DNA from: Synergistaceae bacterium OttesenSCG-928-I11
Lineage (GTDB): Bacteria; Synergistota; Synergistia; Synergistales; Synergistaceae
DNA: 33,330 nt
Direction: 5' to 3'
Assembly (NCBI GenBank): GCA_030266365.1
Contig: JAJDHV010000014.1
Span: forward strand, 1-33,330
Within the stretch, counting starts at the first letter, position 1; every line of letters starts with the position of its first letter. Shown here in pieces: positions 24,781 to 32,340 of the stretch. The position numbers were made by a program, and so were the translations under genes. A model generated the notes under the pieces. That model was not told the DNA's origin. It did not search any database and saw only the letters and a list, made by a program, of their open reading frames with translations.

Positions 24781-25030
24781 TTTTTCCGACAAGGCGTTTG
24801 CCGAATACGTCGACTGGCAGAGCAGAGACAAGGCAACAGCAAAACGGATCAATAAAATTTTGCAGGAAATGATGCGCGACCCCTTCGACGGGATCGGCAA
24901 ACCCGAGCCGCTGAAACACGAACTCAGCGGATGCTGGAGCCGCCGCATTGACGAAAAAAATCGAATCCTCTATCAGGTCGCCGAAGACCGGGAAACGATT
25001 TACATCATCCAGTGCAAAGGGCACTATTGA
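24770..25030 (+). CDS. YoeB/Txe-family mRNA interferase toxin
   Basis: 86 aa, full family length. It matches YoeB/Txe throughout: YVDWQSRDKATAKRINKILQ, then DPFDGIGKPEPLKHELSG, CWSRRIDEKNRILYQV and the C-terminal QCKGHY containing the catalytic His/Tyr pair of the family. It cuts mRNA at the ribosome when free. It is unusual that the partner antitoxin is of the RelB/DinJ rather than YefM type. Confidence 0.94.
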   Translation: MQINFSDKAFAEYVDWQSRDKATAKRINKILQEMMRDPFDGIGKPEPLKHELSGCWSRRIDEKNRILYQVAEDRETIYIIQCKGHY

Positions 25031-25054
25031 GAGCGATAAACCGCCGTATCTTCC

Positions 25055-25083
25055 TTGACGCACCGCGACGAAACATATATAAA
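25055..25083 (+). promoter_or_regulatory. Promoter of the second GntR gene
   Basis: TTGACG (25055-25060), 17-bp spacer, TATAAA (25078-25083), followed by CGATCGTAATG. The architecture is the same as in the Phd/ParE promoter at 23712-23740. It begins 25 bp after the YoeB-like toxin stop. Confidence 0.7.
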
Positions 25084-25121
25084 CGATCGTAATGTCTTTC
25101 GATCACATTGGGGGAACATCC

Positions 25122-25877
25122 ATGGAGACAAACGCCGCCGGACACGCGGACCGGGCCGAGTCGGCCGGGAGCAAATCGACCGCGCTCGAACTGGCGATCG
25201 ACGGCATTTTCGAATTGATTCAGCGCAGGGAAATCCTGCCGGGCAGCAGGCTGTTCGAGACCGATCTGGAGGAGCGCCTCTCGGTCAAGTCGATCAGCCG
25301 GACACCGATCCGGCAGGCGTTCGACCAGTTGGCAGCGGACGGTGTCCTGGAGCGCAGACCCGGTCAGAAGGGTTTTTTCTTTCCGCGCTTGTCGACCGAC
25401 GATCTCTGCTACGCGTACCTGCACAGGGAGCAATTGGAGATGACCTCGGCGCGGCTTGCGGCAATCACGATGACGCCGGAGGCCAGGGTGAGGGTGCGAG
25501 CGGCGATCGAGCACGAGGACAAACTGTACGAACAGCGCGTCGTCGAGACGTATCGGGACGTCCACAGCAGCTTCCACGTCACGCTGGCGTCCGTCGGGGG
25601 CAGCCCCTACCTCGAGAAGGCGGTCAAAGAAATTTATCTGCGCTTTGCATTTTACGAATTCTTTTACGGCTCCTACCGCACGCAAAAGCATCAGGAAGAG
25701 GCGCGCAGCGTTGAATACCGCATGATTCGCGAGCACGACGTGATTCTGGACGCCATCGAGAAGGGCGACCCGACGGTCGCAGCGACGCTGCTGAAAGAAC
25801 ATCTGCGCGCGTCGCCGCTGTTCGTCGATCACGTCCGGGACACACAGACCTGGCGCGAAATCGAACCGGCGCTGTAA
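25122..25877 (+). CDS. GntR-family transcriptional regulator (FCD subfamily)
   Basis: 251 aa from ATG 25122, with GGGGGA about 7 bp upstream; the earlier ATG at 25092 falls at the predicted transcription start. The winged HTH (about 25-95) has ELAIDGIFELIQRREILPGS, FETDLEERLSVKSISRTPIR and QAFDQLAADGVLERRPGQKG. An FCD-type helical domain follows, with HSSFHVTLASVGGSPYLEKA and REHDVILDAIEKGDPTVAAT. It is convergent with the ornithine cyclodeaminase/transporter operon and may control it. Its promoter shares a block with that of the toxin-antitoxin module. Confidence 0.9.
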   Translation: METNAAGHADRAESAGSKSTALELAIDGIFELIQRREILPGSRLFETDLEERLSVKSISRTPIRQAFDQLAADGVLERRPGQKGFFFPRLSTDDLCYAYLHREQLEMTSARLAAITMTPEARVRVRAAIEHEDKLYEQRVVETYRDVHSSFHVTLASVGGSPYLEKAVKEIYLRFAFYEFFYGSYRTQKHQEEARSVEYRMIREHDVILDAIEKGDPTVAATLLKEHLRASPLFVDHVRDTQTWREIEPAL

Positions 25878-25892
25878 AAAAAATTTCATCAT

Positions 25893-25928
25893 AAAAAAAT
25901 CTCCGCGCAAAAGCGCGGAGATTTTTTT
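25893..25928. terminator. Bidirectional intrinsic terminator
   Basis: Perfect 16-bp stem starting with A7 and ending with T7, 4-nt loop AAAA. It lies between the convergent GntR gene (+) and YfcC gene (-). Confidence 0.9.
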
Positions 25929-25957
25929 ATGGGAATTTTTTTGACCGTTTACCGCAC

Positions 25958-27340
25958 CTACCAGACGTAGACGCCGACCGCGAGGATGATGCACGTCCAC
26001 ACGCACCACTTGAGGACAAGCGGAAAAGCGAACTTGAACCACCGCGCGAACGGAATGCCCGCGATGCCGAGCGACGCCATGAGCACAGGGTGCGTCGGTG
26101 TGATCATGTTCCAGTAACCGTCGCCCGCCTGATAGGCCTGACAGGCGATCTGACGCGAGATGCCGATGAGGTCGGAGAGGGGAGCCATGATCGGCATGAC
26201 GACGACCGCCTGCCCGCTCGACGACGGAATGAAGAAGTTGATCAGCCCCTGCACGAAGAACATGCCCCACGCCGCCACGATGTTGGAGAAGTGCGCGAGC
26301 GGCAGGGAGAGCGCGTAGATGATCGTATCCATGATCATGCCGCTCTCCATCACGACGAGCACCGCGCGGGAGAAGCCGACGAGGAGCGCCGCGCCGGTGA
26401 GTTCCCTCGCGCCGTCCATGAACTCGTCCGCGAAGACGTTGACGTCGGGCCCGAACGTGATGGCGGACGTCACGATTCCCATCAGCAGGAAGAGCGCGCT
26501 GATCTCCTCCAGATACCAGCCGAACTTCAGGACGCCCACGACCAGCGCGCCAAGCGTCGCGACCAGTATGAACAGAACGGCCTTGTCCTTGCCCGTGAGG
26601 TCGGCCTGCTCCGTGTCGATCTTGATGTTGGAGACGTTAAAGGGAATGTCCGCGACGAGGCTCTTGGACGGGTCGGCCTTGACCTTCGCGGCGTATGCCA
26701 TCGTGTGGTGAATGGCGATCAGCGCCCCGCCGACACAGAGCACCGTGCGCAGCCCCATGCCGGAGAAGAGCGGCAGCTCGGCGACGGTATGGGCGATGCC
26801 GATGGAAAAGGGATTGAGCGGTCCCGCCGAGTATCCCGCGTAGACGCCGATCGTCACGAAACAGACGCCGACGAGCCGATCGTAACCCATCGACATGGCG
26901 GCGGCAATCAGAATCGCGACGAACGGCAGCGTCTCCTCCGCCATGCCGAAGGTCGCCCCCGCGAAGGCGAAGGCGATCATGACCACCGGTATGAGAAGCT
27001 GGGTCTTGTTCTTGTGTTTTTTGATGACGTTGCCCAACGCCGCGTTGATGGCCCCAGATTTGACGACGATCGCCATGGAGCCGCCAATGACGAAAATAAA
27101 CGCGATGATGTCGCTCGCCTTGAGCAGACCGTTGAAGAGGGCCGCGAGGAGTTCGCCGGGGCCGATCGGCTGCTGGTCCACGTAGTGGAACGTTCCCGCG
27201 ACCACGAGCGTCCGCCCCGACGCCTCGTCCTTCTTGCGTTCGAATTCGCCCGCGGGGACGACGTAGGTCAGGACGGCGCACAGAAAAATAATGATCAAGA
27301 GCAGCGCTGCCGTATTCGGAAATTTTTTGAACAGTTTCAT
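25958..27340 (-). CDS. YfcC-family (DcuC/ArcD-like) transporter
   Basis: 460 aa integral membrane protein with about 12 helices. The N-terminus FPNTAALLLIIIFLCAVLTY, then VVPAGEFER, is the family signature; further typical parts are FVIGGSMAIVVKSGAINAAL, GATFGMAEETLPFVAILIAA and FFIPSSSGQAVVVMPIMAPL. Relatives move arginine/ornithine or C4-dicarboxylates, or are uncharacterised. Behind an ornithine cyclodeaminase family gene, an amino acid or opine is the likely substrate. It is the last gene of a three-gene operon, 69 bp after the dehydrogenase. Confidence 0.92.
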   Translation of the reverse strand: MKLFKKFPNTAALLLIIIFLCAVLTYVVPAGEFERKKDEASGRTLVVAGTFHYVDQQPIGPGELLAALFNGLLKASDIIAFIFVIGGSMAIVVKSGAINAALGNVIKKHKNKTQLLIPVVMIAFAFAGATFGMAEETLPFVAILIAAAMSMGYDRLVGVCFVTIGVYAGYSAGPLNPFSIGIAHTVAELPLFSGMGLRTVLCVGGALIAIHHTMAYAAKVKADPSKSLVADIPFNVSNIKIDTEQADLTGKDKAVLFILVATLGALVVGVLKFGWYLEEISALFLLMGIVTSAITFGPDVNVFADEFMDGARELTGAALLVGFSRAVLVVMESGMIMDTIIYALSLPLAHFSNIVAAWGMFFVQGLINFFIPSSSGQAVVVMPIMAPLSDLIGISRQIACQAYQAGDGYWNMITPTHPVLMASLGIAGIPFARWFKFAFPLVLKWCVWTCIILAVGVYVW

Positions 27341-27409
27341 CCTGCACCTCCAACTTGAATATAAAAAAACGAATGGGCGACGCGCGTTCGAGCCGCCGCC
27401 CTGCCATTT

Positions 27410-28513
27410 TCAACCTCTGACGGCTTTTTTGATCTCCTCCGGCGACAAACCCTTCCATCTCAGGTTCTTGAGATTTCTGCCTGCGGTCCGATAGGAGCAT
27501 CCGTTCGCCGCTTCCGCAAGCGTGATGACCGCGTCGACGGTCGGCGTCGGGACGCCCGTCGCGCGCCCCAGCTCCGACAGCGGCACGAGCAGGAACGGGA
27601 CGTCCTCGCTCAAATATCGGTTCGTCATCGACGTCGGCGAGTCGGGGCCGTGGTTGCCGTACACGGGGTGATCCTTGAAGAGGTCGTAGAGCCGCTCCCC
27701 CTCCGTGCGCGCAAGGCCGTAATTGAGGATGGCGTCCTCGTACTCGGAGATCAGCTTGCAGCCGAGGGCACGGCCGACCGCGAGGCGCTCGGCGTCCATC
27801 GCCTCCATCACGCGGCAGACCGACTCGGTCATGCCGTCGTTGTAGAAGCGGAAGCGCTCGCCGGACTCGACGCGGCCCGCGTTCATCAGCAACGTCGGGC
27901 AGTGGAGAATCATGTTCGTGTTGGCGAGGCCGACCGTCAGGACATCGTCGTGCGCGCGAAGCTCGATCGGGAAGACGGGCGCGAGCCGCCGGATCAGCTC
28001 GTCGGTCCGCGCCGCCGGGATCGCCGCGATGTACATGAAGTCCTTGAGGCCGAAGACGAGCGACGTGCCGTCCGGCTGAATGCGCGTGGCGTACGGGATC
28101 GTGTCGCACTCGCCGACGAGGACGTCGTTTTCGAGACCGCGCGCCGCCAGACGGGCGCGCAGTTGGATGGAGCCGAAGTTGCCCGGCATCAGGAGCACGC
28201 TCTGCCCGGCTTCGAGGTGCGGCGCGACGGCGTCGAACGCCGTCGCGTGCCCATAGGAGGGCATCAGGCAGTAGACGACGTCCGCGCCGCGCACCGCCTC
28301 GGCGGCGTCGGTCGTGACGACGGCGAGTTGCGCCCTCCCCGCCACCTCGCCGTGCAGCGTCAACGTGTTGCCGCTCTCGCGAATCGCCTTCAGTCCCGCC
28401 TCGAAGGCCGGGGACTCCCACAGCCGGACCTCGTGACCGCGGAGGGCCATGTCCCCCGCCATCGCGCGCGCGGCGTTGCCCGCGCCCAGTACGGCGATTT
28501 TTTTCGCGCTCAT
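27410..28513 (-). CDS. NAD/NADP octopine/nopaline dehydrogenase family protein
   Basis: 367 aa. The N-terminal Rossmann domain begins KKIAVLGAGNAARAMAGDMA (GxGNxA dinucleotide loop) with YCLMPSYGH after the fifth strand. The C-terminal opine dehydrogenase domain (about 185-330) has NTNMILHCPTLLMNAGRVE with His204 at the place of the catalytic His; ECDTIPYATR (135-144) is also family-typical. Members join an amino acid to a keto acid reductively or cleave opines oxidatively. The start is 4 bp from the stop of the cyclodeaminase gene, so the two are translationally coupled. Confidence 0.92.
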   Translation of the reverse strand: MSAKKIAVLGAGNAARAMAGDMALRGHEVRLWESPAFEAGLKAIRESGNTLTLHGEVAGRAQLAVVTTDAAEAVRGADVVYCLMPSYGHATAFDAVAPHLEAGQSVLLMPGNFGSIQLRARLAARGLENDVLVGECDTIPYATRIQPDGTSLVFGLKDFMYIAAIPAARTDELIRRLAPVFPIELRAHDDVLTVGLANTNMILHCPTLLMNAGRVESGERFRFYNDGMTESVCRVMEAMDAERLAVGRALGCKLISEYEDAILNYGLARTEGERLYDLFKDHPVYGNHGPDSPTSMTNRYLSEDVPFLLVPLSELGRATGVPTPTVDAVITLAEAANGCSYRTAGRNLKNLRWKGLSPEEIKKAVRG

Positions 28514-28516
28514 CGA

Positions 28517-29524
28517 CTAAATCTCGACGTTCTCGTTGAAGACGAACGGCGCGCCGATGCCCTGTTTCTTCGCCTTTTCGAATACGGCGGTCGCGACGGC
28601 GACGTCCATCGCGCCCGTGCCGATCGGGATGCAGACGATGCGCTCGGTCGGCTTGATATGCCCGCCCTTCTTGCCGGTGACGACCTCGCCAATCGTGGCG
28701 GTGATCATGTCCTCCGTGAACTTGCCCTGATCGACGACGCTCTTCAGCGAGCCGCGGTGCATGGTCTGGCCGATCGAGTCGACGATCACCCGGTCCGCGC
28801 CGAGCAGGAGGGCGTCGTCGCACTCCGTGAACGAACCCATGGGGAAGACGATCTGCCCCGGCTTGATCCACTCGTTCTTGATGAACTTGTCGCGCCCGTG
28901 CGTGACGGAGACGACGATCGTAACATCGCGGCAGACGTCCTCCGGCTTCTCCATGACGACGATCTCGATGCCGGTCGCTTTGCTCATCTCGGCCGCATAT
29001 TTTTTCGCCGCTTCCGGATTCACATCGTAGACCTTGACCTTCCGGATGTCGAACACCTCCGAGAAGGCGAGGAGCTGCGTGCGTCCCTGCGCACCCGCGC
29101 CGTACAGGCCCATGTCGAAGGATTTTTCGTTCACGAGATATTTCGCCGCAACCGCCGCCTGCGCGCCGGTGCGGTAGTTCGTGATCTGCTCGCCGTCCAT
29201 GATGCAGCGGAAGATGCCTGTTGCCGGATCGAAGAGCAGGATGAGCGCGATGATGTACGGCAGGCCGTTCGCCGGGTTGTTGAGCGAGCCGCCGACGCAC
29301 TTGATCCCGGCGCTCTTCTGGCTGTGGATGTAGGCGGGCATGGCGTTCAGGCCGTTCTTGTACGTCGGCCAGTCCGCGTCCTCGCCGAGCTCCAGCGTGA
29401 TCTTCGTCGGGCAGATCGCGACGCCGTTGCCCCAGTCCGTGAAAGCGAGCTCGCACGCCTCGACGGTGTCCTTCATCGTCAACAGTTTTTTTACCTCGTC
29501 CGCGTTGATCAGAGTAACCGGCAT
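28517..29524 (-). CDS. Ornithine cyclodeaminase / mu-crystallin family protein
   Basis: 335 aa from ATG 29524 (GGAGG, 8-bp spacing). Family features: AGIKCVGGSLNNPANGLPYI with Lys75, YRTGAQAAVAAKYL with Arg118, the Rossmann loop GLYGAGAQGRTQLLAFSEV (139-157) and VYDVNPEAAKKYA. Members use NAD(P) to turn ornithine into proline and ammonia, or act on alanine, ketimines and other amino acids, so the name does not fix the substrate. It is the first gene of the operon and is followed by an opine dehydrogenase family gene and a YfcC transporter. Confidence 0.93.
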   Translation of the reverse strand: MPVTLINADEVKKLLTMKDTVEACELAFTDWGNGVAICPTKITLELGEDADWPTYKNGLNAMPAYIHSQKSAGIKCVGGSLNNPANGLPYIIALILLFDPATGIFRCIMDGEQITNYRTGAQAAVAAKYLVNEKSFDMGLYGAGAQGRTQLLAFSEVFDIRKVKVYDVNPEAAKKYAAEMSKATGIEIVVMEKPEDVCRDVTIVVSVTHGRDKFIKNEWIKPGQIVFPMGSFTECDDALLLGADRVIVDSIGQTMHRGSLKSVVDQGKFTEDMITATIGEVVTGKKGGHIKPTERIVCIPIGTGAMDVAVATAVFEKAKKQGIGAPFVFNENVEI

Positions 29525-30012
29525 GTTGCATTCCTCCTGGTATGTGTGTTGGATTGATCGGAACCGATGCGATGCACCGAAAAAATGAAGCGTCAAATTG
29601 CCCCTCGCCTCTGGGAATCCCCTCCTTTCAGGCGACGGAGTACAGACCACCTGTGCCCGGAGAAAAGACCGGACACATTTGTATTATTTTATGTATACGC
29701 ATATCGTATTCGTCATCATAGAAATACTTTGCTCGTCTGTCAACTGCGATTTCTTTTTCTCTTTCTATTAACACTAAGGGAAAGAAAGAAAAATTTCTGT
29801 CATTTTTTGCCCAATGACTCGTTTTTCATACAATCAACTCGAAATAGACCACGCAATCGGTTGTTTTAAAAAATTTTAGGAGCGCGCGAGTAAAAAATTT
29901 TTTCTCGCGCCAGCCTGTATGATGGATTTTTTTCGGTAGGCAAATCCGCCACCGACTGCTATCATCTGTTTTTGTTGCGCAATCTGTTGCGTAAACGAGA
30001 GGAGGGATACCG
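29525..30012. promoter_or_regulatory. 488-bp divergent intergenic region
   Basis: No gene seen. It holds the promoter and a leader of about 180 nt of the cyclodeaminase operon (-) and, nearer the right, the control region of the EIIC gene (+) with TATGAT at 29918-29923. A hairpin with a 7-bp GC stem (29884-29890 with 29904-29910) encloses A6T6; its role is unclear. The stretch 29660-29880 is markedly AT-rich compared with the coding DNA. Confidence 0.5.
29715..29743 (-). promoter_or_regulatory. Strong promoter of the cyclodeaminase operon
   Basis: Minus strand: perfect TTGACA (29743-29738), 17-bp spacer, TATGAT (29720-29715). Transcription would start near 29708, leaving a leader of about 184 nt before the ATG. 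The leader can form small hairpins (for example CGCCT with AGGCG) but matches no riboswitch I recognise. Confidence 0.65.
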
Positions 30013-31017
30013 CTGAAAAACGCGTCGTCCTACTGGGTAAAGGCACTCAACGGAATGGGGTTGGGGCTTTTTTCGTCCCTGATCGTCGGACTGATTTTGA
30101 AGCAGATTGGCGTCTATGCCGGCGTCGAACTCTTGACGACGCTCGGCACAACAGCGCAGCTCGCGATGGGGCCCGCCATCGCGGCGGGAATCGCCTACAG
30201 CACGGGCGCGCCGCCGCTCGCGCTCTTCTCGTCCCTCGTCGTCGGCGCGATCGGCGCAGGGACGTTCGCGGGTGCCACGCCCGCAATCGGAGAGCCGATG
30301 GGCGCCGCGGTCGCCGCAGCATGCGGCGTTTGGGCCGGGAAATTCGCCGCACAGCGAAGCGGCGGGAGCATCGACATTCTCCTGATCCCCGTTGTCACCA
30401 TCGTCTCGGGCGGACTCGTCGGCGTCACAGCCGCGCCCTGGGTCGCCGCCCTCATGAAGGGCATCGGATCGGTCGTCAACCTCGCGACCGAGATGCACCC
30501 GTTCACCATGGGCGTCGTCGTCTCGACAATCATGGGAATCGTCCTCACCCTCCCCATCAGCAGCGCCGCACTCGCGATCTCACTCGGTCTCTCAGGCCTC
30601 GCCGCCGGGGCCTCCGTCGTCGGGTGCTGCTGCCAGATGGTCGGCTTCGCCGTCGCGAGTTTTCGCGAGAACGGCGTCGGCGGCCTGATCTCGCAGGGCG
30701 TCGGCACGTCGATGATCCAGATGCCGAACATCGTGAAAAATCCGTGGATCTGGCTACCCCCGACCCTCGCCTCCGCGATCCTGGGGCCGGTCTCGACGCT
30801 CGTCTTCCGCATGGAGAACAACAGCATCGGCGCGGGGATGGGCACGAGCGGCCTCGTCGGACAGGTCGGCGCGTTCACGGTCATGGGCCGTGCCGCATGG
30901 CCCGGCGTCCTGTTCCTGCACATCGCCCTGCCCGCCCTCCTGTCGTGGATATTCGCCGAGCTCATGCGAAAAAAAGGGCTGATCGCGGACGGGGATATGA
31001 AGTTGTCGGTGCGCTGA
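30013..31017 (+). CDS. PTS EIIC-like membrane protein (PTS_EIIC_2 family), apparent CTG start
   Basis: 334 aa if started at CTG 30013. GAGGAGGG (29999-30006) is ideally placed for that codon, an in-frame TAA lies at 29992-29994, and the first in-frame ATG (30055) lacks a good ribosome binding site and would remove family-typical N-terminal residues (KNASSYWVKALNG). About ten hydrophobic helices; motifs NGMGLGLFSSLIVGLILKQI, MGPAIAAGIAYSTGAPPLAL, GATPAIGEPMGAAVAAACG and NNSIGAGMGTSGLVGQVGAF. This EIIC family often occurs without EIIA or EIIB, and none is encoded here, so phosphotransfer is doubtful. The substrate is unknown. Confidence 0.88.
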   Translation: MKNASSYWVKALNGMGLGLFSSLIVGLILKQIGVYAGVELLTTLGTTAQLAMGPAIAAGIAYSTGAPPLALFSSLVVGAIGAGTFAGATPAIGEPMGAAVAAACGVWAGKFAAQRSGGSIDILLIPVVTIVSGGLVGVTAAPWVAALMKGIGSVVNLATEMHPFTMGVVVSTIMGIVLTLPISSAALAISLGLSGLAAGASVVGCCCQMVGFAVASFRENGVGGLISQGVGTSMIQMPNIVKNPWIWLPPTLASAILGPVSTLVFRMENNSIGAGMGTSGLVGQVGAFTVMGRAAWPGVLFLHIALPALLSWIFAELMRKKGLIADGDMKLSVR

Positions 31018-31036
31018 ACAGGTCGCGGACCGAATA

Positions 31037-31045
31037 TGCTATAAT
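31037..31045 (+). promoter_or_regulatory. Extended -10 promoter of the cyclophilin gene
   Basis: TGCTATAAT (TG at 31037-31038, TATAAT at 31040-31045), with only a weak -35 (TGAACA, 31015-31020). It lies 20 bp after the EIIC stop. Confidence 0.55.
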
Positions 31046-31107
31046 CAATGCGACAAGAAGAAACGCGGAATGTCACTATTCATGGAAGATGGAAGGATGA
31101 TGCATTC

Positions 31108-31698
31108 GTGAAATTTTCAACAGCCGTAGCTACCCTGCTCTGCCTATCGCTCGCATTCTTTTTGAACCTGACCGTCGCCCGCGCCGAAGCCGGCACCAAA
31201 AAGCACAAGCGCCCGGTCGCGACATTCGAGACGAACATGGGCACGTTCAAGATCGAGCTCTTTGACGACCTCGCGCCGAAGACCTGCCGCAGTTTCATGG
31301 ACCTGGCGAACCGCGAGTTCTATGACGGCGTCGTCTTCCATCGCGTCATCGACGGCTTCATGATCCAGGGCGGAGACCCGACCGGGTCGGGCAGAGGCGG
31401 CCCCGGCTACACGATCCCCGACGAGTTCGGCGAGGGCCTCGCGCACGACGCAGCTGGCGTTCTCTCCATGGCGAACGCGGGCCCAAACACGGGCGGCTCG
31501 CAATTCTTCATCACGCTCGCGGCCACTCCGTGGCTCGACGGCAAGCACGCGATCTTCGGCAAGGTGACGGAGGGAATGGAAGTCGTCGAGGCGATCGGCA
31601 AGGTCTCGACCGACCCGAACGACAAACCGCTTCAGCCCGTCGTGATCGAAAAACTCTTCATCTCCGGCGACCCGGCGAAGAAAACCAAGCGGCGGTAA
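31108..31698 (+). CDS. Secreted cyclophilin-type peptidyl-prolyl cis-trans isomerase
   Basis: 196 aa from GTG 31108, the only in-frame start that fits the signal peptide; GGAAGG lies 11 bp upstream, and the two nearby ATGs (31097, 31100) are out of frame. The signal peptide ([20 protein letters not shown], ending near ARAEA) precedes a complete cyclophilin domain: [20 protein letters not shown], the active-site Arg and neighbours in [19 protein letters not shown], then [20 protein letters not shown] and [16 protein letters not shown]. It should assist folding of exported proteins in the periplasm. Confidence 0.93.
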   Translation: MKFSTAVATLLCLSLAFFLNLTVARAEAGTKKHKRPVATFETNMGTFKIELFDDLAPKTCRSFMDLANREFYDGVVFHRVIDGFMIQGGDPTGSGRGGPGYTIPDEFGEGLAHDAAGVLSMANAGPNTGGSQFFITLAATPWLDGKHAIFGKVTEGMEVVEAIGKVSTDPNDKPLQPVVIEKLFISGDPAKKTKRR

Positions 31699-31766
31699 TT
31701 TTTGCAATGTAACGCGGTCTATGTTCGATTCTCCACATAAGCGTATGAACCGTGTGAAAGACGACA

Positions 31767-31812
31767 GGGAGAGGGGCTTCGGCAAGCAACGCGCGGAAGC
31801 CCCTCTCCTTTT
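31767..31812 (+). terminator. Terminator hairpin with conserved loop (copy 1)
   Basis: 13-bp perfect stem (31768-31780 with 31796-31808) followed by TTTT. About 36 of 46 bases match the hairpin at 32265-32310, including the loop TTCGGCAAGC. Confidence 0.8.
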
Positions 31813-31838
31813 GTCCGGCATCGTCCAGAAAATCGCGT

Positions 31839-31844
31839 TATAAT
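31839..31844 (+). promoter_or_regulatory. -10 element of the small PAS-like gene
   Basis: Perfect TATAAT at 31839-31844, no good -35 at the usual distance. AAAGGAG at 31868-31874 serves the ATG at 31883. Confidence 0.45.
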
Positions 31845-31882
31845 CGTCTGCGAAATTTTGCATATATAAAGGAGAATGCGGC

Positions 31883-32221
31883 ATGATCGAAGTGGATGAA
31901 GAACTGCTGCGGGCGTTTCACCTGATGTGGGACAATTTCCCCGACGCCTGCACCCTGATACACAGGAGCAGAGAGGTGGTCGCCGTCAACCCGGCGGCAA
32001 AGCGGGTCCCGCGCGAAGTCGGCATGATCTGCGCCGAGCAGGGCTCGCCGAAGGCGCACGCGAGGTGCCAGGCGAATCGTGCGCTGGAGACGAACCAAAC
32101 GCAGGCCGTCCGGTATGTCACCAGAGAGGGGAAGGAAAAATTGACGTTCTGGGTCCCCATCAACGGATACCCCGACTTTTACATCCACTTCGGGACGAGG
32201 TCCATCCGGGATTACGAATAA
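31883..32221 (+). CDS. Small PAS-like protein with two conserved-looking cysteines
   Basis: 112 aa, no signal peptide. The sequence reads like a minimal PAS domain: LLRAFHLMWDNFPDACTLIH, SREVVAVNPAAKRVPREVGM, then ICAEQGSPKAHARCQANRAL (C-x12-C) and TFWVPINGYPDFYIHFGT. I recall similar short proteins from anaerobes with a comparable Cys-His-Cys segment and a GYPD motif, but I cannot name a characterised member. The cysteines and the His between them could bind a metal or haem or act in redox sensing. The gene stands alone between two similar terminators. Confidence 0.75.
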   Translation: MIEVDEELLRAFHLMWDNFPDACTLIHRSREVVAVNPAAKRVPREVGMICAEQGSPKAHARCQANRALETNQTQAVRYVTREGKEKLTFWVPINGYPDFYIHFGTRSIRDYE

Positions 32222-32262
32222 TCCCCGGACGGCGGCGCCCACGCACACACCGCGCAATTCAG

Positions 32263-32310
32263 AAAGCAGAGGGGATTCGGCAAGCGACATGTCGGAGCCC
32301 CTCTGCTTTT
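32263..32310 (+). terminator. Terminator hairpin with conserved loop (copy 2)
   Basis: 12-bp stem (32263-32274 with 32298-32309) followed by T residues. It lies between the small PAS-like gene (+) and the DUF3089 gene (-) and shares stem and loop sequence with the hairpin at 31767-31812. Confidence 0.75.
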
Positions 32311-32340
32311 TATGTCTGCGTATCTCTCGATCCGCGACGA

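Noticed and set aside
26637-29531. 964-codon open frame on the minus strand
   Set aside because: It is an out-of-frame shadow across the cyclodeaminase, dehydrogenase and transporter genes, which all have clear families in other frames.
27650-29557. 635-codon open frame on the plus strand
   Set aside because: Antisense to the cyclodeaminase and dehydrogenase genes, with skewed composition and no motif.
29525-29708. Glycine or other known riboswitch in the cyclodeaminase leader
   Set aside because: Some purine-rich bits resemble known aptamers, but I could not align a full conserved core, so no riboswitch is called.
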